Positions 44,626 through 52,976 of a stretch of DNA of 64,000 nt are shown one piece after another (within the stretch, counting starts at the first letter, position 1; each line of letters starts with the position of its first letter). Under the pieces are notes generated by a model. The model saw nothing but the letters and a program-made list of their open reading frames with translations, did no database searches and had not been told where the DNA came from. The translations under genes and the position numbers were made by a program. The DNA lies in assembly GCF_029211265.1 (NCBI RefSeq), contig NZ_JARGEL010000013.1, forward strand, positions 186,001-250,000, in the 5' to 3' direction. The stretch is from Extensimonas soli (GTDB lineage: Bacteria > Pseudomonadota > Gammaproteobacteria > Burkholderiales > Burkholderiaceae_C).

Positions 44626-45195
44626 TCACCAGCGCCGCACCGGCCCCGTGTCCAGGTGCACGAACTGCTCGCTCGGGTAAAAGCCCACGCCGCCCTGGCG
44701 CAGCGAGAGCGCGGCGTCGCGCAGCTCGGTGAGCGGCACGCCTGGCAGACGCACGTCGATGGCCTTGCCGACCATGTGCAGGCTGTGCTTGGCCACGCCG
44801 CCGCTGCGCGTGTTGCGCAGGGTGTTGTTGGTGGCGGGGCTGCGGTAGCCCGAGATCACCTCGAAGGGCTGCTGTGTGCCAAGCTCCTGGCGCACCAGGT
44901 GCAGCAGGTTGAAGAGCTGCGGGTCCATGCTGCCGATGGCACCGCTGTAGTGGTCGCGCAGGAAGTGGTTCAGGCTGAACAGCGCCTCGGGCACGAACTG
45001 GTCGTCGATTGCATAGACCAGCGCCAGGCGCTCGCCGGTGTGCGTGTGGTGGAACGACAGCTGGCGCGCGTCCGGTACGCTGGCGAAGGCGCGCGGCGCC
45101 TGTGGCAACACGGCGCCGGCGAGCAGCCACTGGCCCAGGCCGAGGAGGCGGCGGCGCGTGGGGTGGCGGAGGATTTGGAGCGGTGACGGGGGCAT
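44626..45195 (-). CDS. mepK: MepK/YcbK-like murein endopeptidase (DUF882, M15 family)
   Basis: The 189-residue protein starts MPPSPLQILRHPTRRRLLGLGQW with a twin-arginine-like signal (RRRLLGL) and a hydrophobic stretch ending PRAFA. The catalytic metal motifs are SGYRSPATN, SLHMVGKAIDV (HxxxxxxxD) and QFVHLDTG. E. coli MepK, a Tat substrate, cuts meso-DAP cross-links made by L,D-transpeptidases. Here the gene lies directly downstream of an L,D-transpeptidase gene, as ycbK follows ycbB in E. coli. AGGAAA precedes the chosen ATG. Confidence 0.88.
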   Translation of the reverse strand: MPPSPLQILRHPTRRRLLGLGQWLLAGAVLPQAPRAFASVPDARQLSFHHTHTGERLALVYAIDDQFVPEALFSLNHFLRDHYSGAIGSMDPQLFNLLHLVRQELGTQQPFEVISGYRSPATNNTLRNTRSGGVAKHSLHMVGKAIDVRLPGVPLTELRDAALSLRQGGVGFYPSEQFVHLDTGPVRRW

Positions 45196-45237
45196 GGCGG
45201 TTTCCTGAGCGAAAAGCGGGTTCTCCACGTTCTTTTT

Positions 45238-46935
45238 CTATGGCGCGATGTGCGGTACGGGCAGCGGCGCAGCGCGGCGTTGTTCAGTCTGTGCACGCAG
45301 TGCCTGGGCCAATAGGCGGTCGTGGCCATAAAGGTCGGCAAAGAAATATACCCGCCCTTGCTGAACCACCGTGGTGATGTAGGCAATCACCACGGGAATG
45401 GGCTCGGCCAGGCGGATGGTGCTGGACTTGCCCGCGGCCATGGCTTCGCGGATGCGTTCCTCGGGCCAAGCAGGGTCGTTTTGCAGCACGAAGCGCGCCA
45501 GTGCCACCGGGTCTTCGACGCGGATGCAGCCGTGGCTGAAGTCGCGCCGCGGGCGTGCGAACAATTGCGGCGCCGGCGTGTGGTGCAGGTAGATGTTGCT
45601 GTTGTTGGGAAAGATGAACTTGATGTCGCCCAGCGCGTTGCGCGGCCCGGGGCGCTGGCGGATGCGCATCTGGCCGCGCTGCACGGCGTCGAGGTGGGCT
45701 GCGGACAGCGTGGTGTGCACCTGGCCCTGGGCATCGACGAACTCGAAACCTTCGCGCGTGAAGTAGCCCGGGTCGCGGCGCAGACGCGGGATGGTTTCAC
45801 CGCGTGCAATCGAGGGCGGGATGTTCCAGTAGGGGCTGAACTCGATGAAGCGCATGTCTTCGTCGAACAAGGGTGTGCGCGTGTTCAGCGCCTTGCCGAT
45901 GATGACCTTCATGGCGAGCCGCAGCACCGTCTGGCTGCCTTGCTGCTCGTAGGCGCGCAGCATGAATTCGGGCACGTTCACGGCGATCATGCGCGGGCCG
46001 CGCAGCAACGGCGTCCAGCGCAGGCGTTCCATGGCCAGCGCGATCTGCTGCGCGCGCGCGGCGGGCGGCACGTTCAGCGCTTCCAGCGTGCCCTGGCCGA
46101 TCACCCCGTCGGGCTCGAGCGCGTGGCGTTCCTGGAACAGTTTGACGCCGTTTTGCACGCTTTCGTCGTAGCGCGCGGGCACGGAGGTATCCGGCGGCAG
46201 GTCGCCCAGGGCCACGAGGCGCAGCACGAGCAGCGGCAGGCCGGGCCACTCCTGGCCCAGCTCGAGCTTGAGAGGGCGGCTGGCCTTGCGCGCCGCAACT
46301 TTCGCCGTGGTCTTGGTCGCCGTGGCTGCCGCAGGGGCCGGCAAAGGCGGCAGCGGCGCGGCCCAGGCGGGGTGCGCGCCGAGCGCGCGGTACTGCGCGA
46401 GCGCGTTGCGCAGCTGGGCATATTGCGGCAGTTGCGGCGCCGCCGCGCGCACGCCGGCCTGCAATGTGGGCGCAGCGAGCGCCTGCTGCAGCAGTTGCGC
46501 CGGGTCGCTGCGCGTGGGGGCGGGCAGGCTGTAGTCCTGGTGCACGGCACGCGGATCGACGCGGCCCGAGTGCAGGTCGCTCAGGTAGCGCTGCAGTGCG
46601 GCGCTGAGTGCGTCTTCGAGCTGCCGCGCCGTGGCCTCATGCAGCACTGCGCCCTGCGCAGCGGTGCTGATGGCCTGCGCAAGTGCCGTGGCGCTGTAAT
46701 CCTCAGGCTTCAGCCCTTCGCTCGCGGCGTCGGCAAGAATTTCCACGGCCTCGTGGGCGCGCGCGGTGGGGCGACCCTCGGTCAACCACGGCGCAGCCTG
46801 CGTAGGGAGGCTGCAGGCCCAGAGCCACAGGGCCAGCAGCGCAAACTGCCAGCCGCCATGCCGGCTTACGGGCCCTTTGCAAAACAAGGACTTGCGCCGA
46901 GAGGAATCGGAGAACTGGCTGGAGGGGTGATGCAT
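45238..46935 (-). CDS. ldtD: LdtD/YcbB-type L,D-transpeptidase
   Basis: The protein has a hydrophobic N-terminal segment (WQFALLALWLWACSLPTQA) serving as anchor or signal. A scaffold region includes LEDALSAALQRYLSDLHSGRVDP, and a peptidoglycan-binding domain has YDESVQNGVKLFQERHALEPDGVIGQGTLEALN. The YkuD catalytic domain carries HHTPAPQLF and SHGCIRVEDP with the catalytic Cys. It makes 3-3 cross-links in peptidoglycan. The start is uncertain: ATG 46935 (565 residues) is used; starts at 47004 and 47142 are open. It lies 42 bp upstream of mepK. Confidence 0.9.
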   Translation of the reverse strand: MHHPSSQFSDSSRRKSLFCKGPVSRHGGWQFALLALWLWACSLPTQAAPWLTEGRPTARAHEAVEILADAASEGLKPEDYSATALAQAISTAAQGAVLHEATARQLEDALSAALQRYLSDLHSGRVDPRAVHQDYSLPAPTRSDPAQLLQQALAAPTLQAGVRAAAPQLPQYAQLRNALAQYRALGAHPAWAAPLPPLPAPAAATATKTTAKVAARKASRPLKLELGQEWPGLPLLVLRLVALGDLPPDTSVPARYDESVQNGVKLFQERHALEPDGVIGQGTLEALNVPPAARAQQIALAMERLRWTPLLRGPRMIAVNVPEFMLRAYEQQGSQTVLRLAMKVIIGKALNTRTPLFDEDMRFIEFSPYWNIPPSIARGETIPRLRRDPGYFTREGFEFVDAQGQVHTTLSAAHLDAVQRGQMRIRQRPGPRNALGDIKFIFPNNSNIYLHHTPAPQLFARPRRDFSHGCIRVEDPVALARFVLQNDPAWPEERIREAMAAGKSSTIRLAEPIPVVIAYITTVVQQGRVYFFADLYGHDRLLAQALRAQTEQRRAAPLPVPHIAP

Positions 46936-47179
46936 GAGGCAGCGAGGGGCTGGAGCCGCAGCGATGGCAAAAGCCTTGCGCTGGGGGAAAAGCGCCTGGC
47001 GCATGGAAAACCGAACCTGCGCACGCAAAGGGCGCAAGGCGGAAAAAAGGAAAGGAAGAAAGGTGACGAGCCTGACCCCGGCACTGGCTCCACGGTGAGG
47101 GCTGCTTGGTTCCCCACCTGACCCGGTTGGCCGCTTCACCATGCGAGGAGGCCCGTCGCCGGCGATTGTAGCCTGCCCG

Positions 47180-47192
47180 TAGAATCGGCCGC
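47180..47192 (+). promoter_or_regulatory. -10-like TAGAAT just before dnaX ATG
   Basis: TAGAAT (47180-47185) ends 7 nt before the dnaX ATG and no ribosome site is present. This is the spacing expected of a leaderless transcript. No clear -35 is visible, so this is tentative. Confidence 0.35.
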
Positions 47193-49343
47193 ATGTCCTA
47201 CGTCGTGCTCGCCCGCAAGTACCGCCCGCGCAACTTTTCTGAAATGGTGGGGCAGGAGCACGTGGTGCAGGCCCTGAGCAACGCGCTCACGCAGCAGCGC
47301 CTGCACCACGCCTACCTGTTCACGGGCACGCGCGGCGTGGGTAAGACCACGGTGTCGCGCATTCTGGCCAAGTCGCTCAACTGCCAGGGGCCCGACGGGC
47401 AGGGCGGCATCACGGCCAGTCCGTGCGGCGTGTGTGCGGCCTGCACGGCGATCGACAGCGGCCGCTTCGTCGATTACACCGAACTCGACGCGGCCTCGAA
47501 CCGCGGCGTCGAGGAGGTGCAGGCGCTGCTCGAGCAAGCCGTTTACAAGCCGGTGCAGGGGCGCTTCAAGGTCTTCATGATCGACGAAGTGCACATGCTC
47601 ACGAACACGGCCTTCAACGCCATGCTCAAGACGCTGGAGGAGCCGCCCGAGTACCTCAAGTTCGTGCTCGCCACCACCGATCCGCAAAAAGTGCCCGTCA
47701 CGGTGCTCTCGCGCTGCCTGCAGTTCAACCTGCGGCCCATGGCGCCCGAGACGGTGCAGGGCCACCTCGCGCAGGTGCTCGCCGCAGAAAACGTGCCCGC
47801 CGAGCCGCAGGCGCTGCGCTTGATTGCGCGCGCCGCGCGCGGCTCCATGCGCGACGCGCTCTCGCTGACCGACCAGGCGATCGCCTACGGCAGCGGGCAG
47901 CTGCAGGAAGCCGCGGTGCGCCAGATGCTGGGCAGCGTCGATCGCAGCTACGTCTTTCGCCTGATCGATGCGCTGGCGCAGGGCGATGGCCGCGCGGTGG
48001 TGGAGACGTCCGAGGCGCTGCGCCTGCATGGCCTCTCGGCCGCTTCCACCCTCGAAGAAATGAGCGCCGTGCTGCAGCGCATGGCGGTGCTGCAGGCCGT
48101 GCCGCAAATGGCCGCCGCGGTCGATGCGCAAGACCCCGAGGCTGTCGAAACAGCGCGCCTGGCCGCGCTGCTGCCCGCCGACGAAACCCAGCTGCTCTAC
48201 AGCCTGTGCCTGCACGGCCGCGCCGAGTTGGGCCTCGCGCCCGACGAATACGCCGCGCTCACCATGGTGCTGCTGCGCCTGCTGGCCTTCAAACCGGCGG
48301 GCGGCGCTGGCGGTGCAGCCCACGCGGAAAAAAAAACACTGACGCCGCCTGAAACCGCCGCGCGCGCGCCTGCCGCAGCGGTACCCATGGCGCCGCCTGC
48401 TGTGCAAAAACTAGCAGCCTGTCGGACTTTGGACGTCGAAAGCGAGAATGTGCCCCAGCGAGGCCAGTTTTTGCCGGATTCGCCGCCCCATAGCGGGACT
48501 ATGGGGCAAGAAGACGGTAAAAAATGGGCCGCTGCGGCACATTCGCAGCCGACGATTCCAAAGTCCGACAGGCTGCTAGAGCAAAAAGAGGCTCTAACGC
48601 CCGTCCCACAAGCGCAAGAAGCTACGGATTCAGTAGCTTCTGAGGCATTGACGCAAGGTGTCGCTGAAACACCTGCCGACAATGCCCCAGCGGAGCCTGC
48701 GGCGCTTCCCGATATAGGGCAAAAAACGCCTCTAAGGCAGACAGATAAAGCGCAAGCAGCTTCTGCTGTCATAGCGATTCCGGTGCGCCAAATGGCGGAG
48801 CCGGTGAGCTCGCGCTTGCAGCCGAGGGTGCCGACTGCCTCGGCAGCGGTGTCCGAAGCCGTGCCCACGTATGTGCACACCGTTGCCGGCGTCGCCAACG
48901 ATGCCGCTGCCGCCCCCGCGCCGGCCGTGGCGGGTGCGCGAGGCGTGGCGGGCGAAGGAGGCGAAGACGGCGACATCTGGCACGCCGCGGTGCAGCAGCT
49001 CGTGGCCAGCGAGGCCGTCAGTGCGCTCGTGCGCGAGCTGGCCTTGCAGGCGCAACTCGTGGCGCGCGACGGCCGCCATTGGCATTTGCGTGTGGAGCGC
49101 GAGGCGCTGAACCAGCCCACGGCGCGCGAGCGCCTGCGCAGCGCGCTCGAGGCCGCGGGCTACGCCAGCCAGATCAGTGTGGAAGTCGGCCTGGTCACGG
49201 ACAGCCCGGCGCGCCGCAACGCCGCCGCCGCGAGTGCACGCCAGCGCGAGGCCGAAGAAATCGTCATGGGCGACCCTTACGTGCAGACGCTGCAGCGCGA
49301 GTTCGGCGCGAAAATCGTGCCCGGCAGCATCCGGCCAGACTGA
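47193..49343 (+). CDS. dnaX: DnaX, DNA polymerase III tau (and probable gamma) subunit
   Basis: The 716-residue protein starts MSYVVLARKYRPRNFSEMVGQ. It has Walker A GTRGVGKTT, the zinc module CGVCAAC, MIDEVHML (Walker B) and SRC sensor motif TVLSRCLQF. Domain III ends near LLRLLAFKP (about 365). Codons 379-382 sit on a run of nine A with stops close by in both other frames, so a short gamma form of about 382-386 residues is likely. The tau-only linker (about 383-585) carries one family A palindrome and two family B repeats, all in frame. The C-terminal domain V (GDIWHAAVQQL onward) should bind the polymerase. Confidence 0.95.
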   Translation: MSYVVLARKYRPRNFSEMVGQEHVVQALSNALTQQRLHHAYLFTGTRGVGKTTVSRILAKSLNCQGPDGQGGITASPCGVCAACTAIDSGRFVDYTELDAASNRGVEEVQALLEQAVYKPVQGRFKVFMIDEVHMLTNTAFNAMLKTLEEPPEYLKFVLATTDPQKVPVTVLSRCLQFNLRPMAPETVQGHLAQVLAAENVPAEPQALRLIARAARGSMRDALSLTDQAIAYGSGQLQEAAVRQMLGSVDRSYVFRLIDALAQGDGRAVVETSEALRLHGLSAASTLEEMSAVLQRMAVLQAVPQMAAAVDAQDPEAVETARLAALLPADETQLLYSLCLHGRAELGLAPDEYAALTMVLLRLLAFKPAGGAGGAAHAEKKTLTPPETAARAPAAAVPMAPPAVQKLAACRTLDVESENVPQRGQFLPDSPPHSGTMGQEDGKKWAAAAHSQPTIPKSDRLLEQKEALTPVPQAQEATDSVASEALTQGVAETPADNAPAEPAALPDIGQKTPLRQTDKAQAASAVIAIPVRQMAEPVSSRLQPRVPTASAAVSEAVPTYVHTVAGVANDAAAAPAPAVAGARGVAGEGGEDGDIWHAAVQQLVASEAVSALVRELALQAQLVARDGRHWHLRVEREALNQPTARERLRSALEAAGYASQISVEVGLVTDSPARRNAAAASARQREAEEIVMGDPYVQTLQREFGAKIVPGSIRPD
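48328..48352 (+). promoter_or_regulatory. Slippery A9 run with immediate alternative-frame stops in dnaX
   Basis: Nine consecutive A (48328-48336) span codons GAA-AAA-AAA-ACA. A shift to the +1 frame gives CAC-TGA (stop 48340-48342). A shift to -1 gives AAC-ACT-GAC-GCC-GCC-TGA (stop 48350-48352). The site lies just after domain III, where gamma ends in species that make it. Thermus thermophilus dnaX also uses an A9 run (transcriptional slippage). Confidence 0.65.
48411..48579. repeat. Palindromic element family A, long copy, in-frame inside dnaX
   Basis: The 169-bp element has perfect 22-bp inverted ends (48411-48432 and 48558-48579, core GCCTGTCGGACTTTGG). Inside are further pairings: GAATGTGCC with GGCACATTC, and a central hairpin GCCCCATAG/CTATGGGGC (48485-48507). 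It is read without stops as LAACRTLDVESENVPQ... to ...QPTIPKSDRLL (residues 407-462). The addB copy shares arms, flanking core and reading frame but lacks the central 90 bp or so. Confidence 0.9.
48578..48637 (+). repeat. Repeat family B, dnaX copy 1
   Basis: This 60-bp stretch aligns without gaps to 48716-48775 with 38 identical positions, including AAGCGCAAG.AGCT and GC.TCTAA. It is read as EQKEALTPVPQAQEATDSVA. It directly abuts the family A element. Confidence 0.7.
48716..48775 (+). repeat. Repeat family B, dnaX copy 2
   Basis: The second 60-bp copy lies 138 bp (46 codons) after the first and so in the same frame. It is read as GQKTPLRQTDKAQAASAVIA. It contains AAAGCGCAAGCAGCT. Confidence 0.7.
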
Positions 49344-49394
49344 AGGCCGCCGCGATCCATCTTTCTTCTATTTCTCATTCGCAAAGGAAATTTC

Positions 49395-49718
49395 ATGTTC
49401 AACAAAGGACAGCTCGCCGGCCTCATGAAGCAGGCCCAGGCCATGCAGGACAACCTCAAGAAAGCGCAGGAAGAGCTCGCGCTGATCGAAGTCGAGGGCG
49501 AATCGGGCGCGGGCCTGGTCAAGGTGCTCATGACCTGCAAGCACGACGTCAAACGCATCACCATAGACCCGAGTCTGCTCGCCGAAGACAAGGACATGCT
49601 CGAAGACCTGGTGGCCGCAGCCTTCAACGCCGCCGTGCGCAAGGCCGAAGAGACCTCCTCCGAAAAAATGGGCAAGCTCACCGCCGGACTGCCCGGTGGG
49701 ATGAAGTTCCCGTTTTAA
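49395..49718 (+). CDS. ybaB: YbaB/EbfC nucleoid-associated protein
   Basis: The 107-residue protein reads [20 protein letters not shown] and has [23 protein letters not shown] and [16 protein letters not shown] at the C-terminus, the YbaB/EbfC signature. It binds DNA as a dimer. It lies between dnaX and recR as in most proteobacteria. Confidence 0.96.
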   Translation: MFNKGQLAGLMKQAQAMQDNLKKAQEELALIEVEGESGAGLVKVLMTCKHDVKRITIDPSLLAEDKDMLEDLVAAAFNAAVRKAEETSSEKMGKLTAGLPGGMKFPF

Positions 49719-49787
49719 AGTTTTCATAGCTGCAAGTGCACACCAAATCTGCCTCTGCGCAAGTTTTCTTCTGATTTTTTGTAGCTC
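49718..49787 (-). repeat. Family B-like repeat between ybaB and recR
   Basis: The 70-bp gap holds CATAGCTGCAAGTGCA and, further on, TGCGCAAGTTTTCTTCTG and TTTTTTGTAGC. These resemble family B halves in opposite orientation. The match is looser than the dnaX pair. Confidence 0.35.
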
Positions 49788-49789
49788 GG

Positions 49790-50380
49790 ATGACCCAGTC
49801 CCATGCGCTCGATGCGCTGATCCAGGCGCTGCGGCGCCTGCCGGGCGTGGGCGTGAAGTCGGCCACGCGCATGGCTTTTCACCTGCTGCAGCATGACCGC
49901 GCAGGCGCCCAGCAGCTTGCGCGCGCGCTCGAAGACGCGGTGCGCTCGGTGCACCACTGCGCGCGCTGCCACACCTTTACCGAGGCCGAGGTCTGCAGCA
50001 CCTGCCTCGATCCGCAGCGCGACGCCACGCGGCTGTGCGTGGTCGAGACGCCGGCCGACCAGGCGGCGCTCGAGCGCACCGGGGCGTTTCGCGGACGCTA
50101 CTTCGTGCTGCTCGGGCGGCTCAGCCCGCTCGACGGCGTGGGGCCGCAGGACATCGGCCTGCAGGAGCTGATCGCGCGCGCGAGCGACGGCGTGGTGCAG
50201 GAAGTGATCCTTGCCACGAGCTTTACCGCCGAGGGCGAGGCCACGGCGCATGTGCTCAGCGAGGCGCTACAGCGCCGCGGCGTGCGCGTCACGCGCCTGG
50301 CGCGCGGCGTGCCCGTGGGCAGCGAGCTCGAATACGTGGACCTGGGCACCATCGCACACGCGCTTGCCGACCGGCGCTGA
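49790..50380 (+). CDS. recR: RecR, recombination mediator
   Basis: The 196-residue protein has the helix-hairpin-helix [20 protein letters not shown], the zinc finger [18 protein letters not shown] and the Toprim block [38 protein letters not shown]. With RecO and RecF it loads RecA at gaps. It is the third gene of the dnaX-ybaB-recR set. Confidence 0.97.
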   Translation: MTQSHALDALIQALRRLPGVGVKSATRMAFHLLQHDRAGAQQLARALEDAVRSVHHCARCHTFTEAEVCSTCLDPQRDATRLCVVETPADQAALERTGAFRGRYFVLLGRLSPLDGVGPQDIGLQELIARASDGVVQEVILATSFTAEGEATAHVLSEALQRRGVRVTRLARGVPVGSELEYVDLGTIAHALADRR

Positions 50381-50492
50381 GGGTGTGCCGCCTCTTGCGC
50401 CGTTCGTTCTTCCCCATGGCGCCCTGGCCCTGCGTGGGCGTGTGGCTTCTGGCAACATCGCCATCCCCGCAATGACACCCACGGAGGAGAAC

Positions 50493-50909
50493 ATGCCAAC
50501 GACAACCCATTTCACCCTGGCCTATTGGTGCGTGCTGATCGCGGCGCTGCTGCCGCTGGTCTGCGTCACGCTGGCGAAAAAAGGCGGCTTTGGCCGCGCG
50601 CCGCAAGCGGGCGGTTACGACAACCACGCCCCGCGCGAATGGCTCGCGCGCCAGCAGGGCGCGGCCGCACGCGCCAACGCCGCGCAGGCCAATAGCTTCG
50701 AGGCGCTGCCGTTTTTTCTTGGCGCGGTCATCATCGCGCACCAGCTCGGCGCGCGCCAGGGTTTGGTCGATGCGCTGGCGCTCGCCTTCATCGTGCTGCG
50801 CGTCATTTATATCTGGCTTTATGTGGCCGACAAGGCCATGGCGCGCAGTGCCGTGTGGACGCTGGCGCTCGCCGTGAACATCGCGATCCTGTTCAGCGGC
50901 TACCGTTGA
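50493..50909 (+). CDS. MAPEG-family membrane protein
   Basis: The 138-residue protein has four hydrophobic segments and the MAPEG pattern NHAPREWLARQQGAAARANAAQANSFEALPFFLGAVI (N-x-x-E-x-x-P type), followed by VLRVIYIWLYVADKAMAR. Eukaryotic members are glutathione- or eicosanoid-related; bacterial functions are mostly unknown. GGAGGAGA lies just before the ATG. It is convergent with msbA. Confidence 0.85.
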   Translation: MPTTTHFTLAYWCVLIAALLPLVCVTLAKKGGFGRAPQAGGYDNHAPREWLARQQGAAARANAAQANSFEALPFFLGAVIIAHQLGARQGLVDALALAFIVLRVIYIWLYVADKAMARSAVWTLALAVNIAILFSGYR

Positions 50910-50920
50910 GCCGCCGGCGC

Positions 50921-52756
50921 TCAAGCATCTTCGGACTCCAGCCCGCCGGGCCGCGTCTGCAGGCGCGCGTAGAGGCCGCCGCGCGCCATCAGTTCTGCGT
51001 GCGTGCCCTGTTCGACGACCCGGCCCCGGTCCATCACGATGAGGCGGTCGGCGTGCTCTATGGTCGAGAGGCGGTGCGCGATCACCAGCGTGGTGCGCCC
51101 TTGCATCAGGCGCTGCAGGGCTTCTTGCACCAGGCGCTCGGATTCGGTGTCGAGCGCCGAGGTCGCCTCGTCGAGGATCAGGATGGGTGCGTCCTTGTAA
51201 AGCGCGCGCGCAATCGCGAGCCGCTGGCGCTGCCCGCCCGAGAGCTGCGTGGCGTTGTGCCCGACCCGCGTGTGCATGCCTTGCGGCAGCGCGGCCACGT
51301 AGTCGCCGAGGTTGGCCGCGGCCAGGCACGCCTGCACGCGCTGCTCGTCCACCTCCTGCCCGAGCGCGACGTTGGCGGCGATGCTGTCGTTGAACATCAC
51401 CACGTCCTGGCTCACCATAGCAAACTGCGCGCGCAGCGCGTCCAGGCGCCACTCGGGCAGTGCGTGGCCGTCGAGCAGCACCTGCCCCGAAGTCGGATCG
51501 AGGAAGCGCGGCAGCAGGTTCACGAGCGTGGTCTTGCCCGCACCCGAGGGGCCGACCAGCGCCACCACTTCGCCCGGCTGCACGCTCAGGCTCACGTGCT
51601 CGAGCGCAGGCGCGCGCTCGGGGTCGAAGCGCACGCTCACATCGCGCAGCGTAATCGCGCCCCGCACGCGCGGCGTGGCGTAGCTGCCGCCGCTTTCGGC
51701 GCCGGCCTCGTCGAGCAGCGCAAGCCCGCGCTCGAGCGCCGCCACGCCGCGCGTGATCGGGCTCGTGATGTCGGCCATGCGCCGGATCGGCGCGATCAGC
51801 ATCAGCATGGCCGCGATGAAGGCCACGAACCCGCCCACGGTCACTTCGCGGTTCGCTATGGCGCCCTGGCTTTGCCACAGCGCGATGCAGATCACTGCCG
51901 ACAGCGCCACTGCGGCCAGCAGCTGCGTGAGCGGCGTCGTCGCCGCCGAGGCAATGGTGGACTTGATCGCGAGCTGGCGCAGGCGCTGGCTCAGGTGCGC
52001 AAAGCGCTTGGCCTGGCCGGCCTGCGCGCCGTGCAGGCGCACCATGCGGTGCGCGAGCACGTTTTCCTCGACCACGTAGGCGAGCTCGTCGGTCGCTTCC
52101 TGGCTGCTCTTGGTCAGGCGATAGACGCGGCCCGAGAGCGTCTTCATGATCCAGCCCACGCCCGGCACCATCACGGCCACGATCAGCGTGAGCTGCCAGT
52201 TCAGATAAATCAGGTAGCCCAGCAGCGCCACCAGCGTGAAGCCGTCGCGCGAAATGCCGAGCAGCGCCTGCACCAGCAGCATCGCGCCTGTCTGCACCTC
52301 ATAGACCACGGCGTTCGAGAGCGCGCTCGCCGTCTTGCGCGAAAACAGCGCCATGTCCGCGACCAGGATGCGCTCGAACAGGCGTTGGCGCAGCTTCTGC
52401 ATGCCGTCGTTGGCGATGCGCGCGAGCGCATATTGGCCGGCGAACTGCGCGAGCCCGCGGATGAAGAAAATGCCCACGATGGCCACGGGCACCGTCCATA
52501 GCGGCAAGTCGCGCTCGGTAAAGCCGTGGTCCAGCAGCGGCTTGAGCAGTGCCGGGATCAAGGGCTCGGTCGCCGCGCCGGCAATGGTGGCCGCAAAGGC
52601 CACGATCCAGGCCAGGCGCTGGTTGCCGAAGTAGGGCGAGAGCCGCGCCAGCCGCGCGCGCAGGCCGGTCTCGGGCGCCGAGGATGGGGCCGGGGTGGGC
52701 GCAGGCGGCGCACCAGCACCCTCCTGCGCTGCGTTTTGGGATGGGGAACTTTGCAT
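50921..52756 (-). CDS. msbA: MsbA-type lipid A export ABC transporter
   Basis: The 611-residue half-transporter has six membrane helices (about 45-335) and a C-terminal ATPase with Walker A VGPSGAGKTTL, Q-loop VSQDVVMFNDSIAANVALG, signature TQLSGGQRQRLAIARAL, Walker B ILILDEATSALD and the switch His in VIAHRLSTIEHAD. Order and length fit MsbA, which flips lipid A-core in the inner membrane. A Pro/Ala-rich N-terminal tail of about 30 residues is extra. Confidence 0.93.
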   Translation of the reverse strand: MQSSPSQNAAQEGAGAPPAPTPAPSSAPETGLRARLARLSPYFGNQRLAWIVAFAATIAGAATEPLIPALLKPLLDHGFTERDLPLWTVPVAIVGIFFIRGLAQFAGQYALARIANDGMQKLRQRLFERILVADMALFSRKTASALSNAVVYEVQTGAMLLVQALLGISRDGFTLVALLGYLIYLNWQLTLIVAVMVPGVGWIMKTLSGRVYRLTKSSQEATDELAYVVEENVLAHRMVRLHGAQAGQAKRFAHLSQRLRQLAIKSTIASAATTPLTQLLAAVALSAVICIALWQSQGAIANREVTVGGFVAFIAAMLMLIAPIRRMADITSPITRGVAALERGLALLDEAGAESGGSYATPRVRGAITLRDVSVRFDPERAPALEHVSLSVQPGEVVALVGPSGAGKTTLVNLLPRFLDPTSGQVLLDGHALPEWRLDALRAQFAMVSQDVVMFNDSIAANVALGQEVDEQRVQACLAAANLGDYVAALPQGMHTRVGHNATQLSGGQRQRLAIARALYKDAPILILDEATSALDTESERLVQEALQRLMQGRTTLVIAHRLSTIEHADRLIVMDRGRVVEQGTHAELMARGGLYARLQTRPGGLESEDA

Positions 52757-52782
52757 GGCGCGCGGATTCTACGGTTCAGTCA

Positions 52783-52866
52783 AGCAGATTGTCAGACTTT
52801 GGGTGGCGATGCTCTTCTCGAAGAGCGGCACCTTCGCCGCCGGCGACCCCAACGTCTGACTGGCTT
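52783..52866. repeat. Diverged palindromic element between msbA and tolB
   Basis: GTCAGACTTTGGG (52791-52803) is matched by the complement of CCCCAACGTCTGAC (52847-52860) with one mismatch. Inside lies GCTCTTC..GAAGAGC, a 7-bp hairpin. The arm differs by one base from the family A arm (GTCGGACTTTGG). It lies in the 220-bp region where the divergent msbA and tolB transcripts must start. Confidence 0.5.
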
Positions 52867-52976
52867 TGGGTGCTATGGTTTTGCACACCGTTTGTCACGC
52901 CCGCGGCGGGTGCAGTGTGTACCATTCGAGGCTTTTCAGCTTGGCGCGGCAGATGCGCGGTTTTCGCAGGCAGTCC

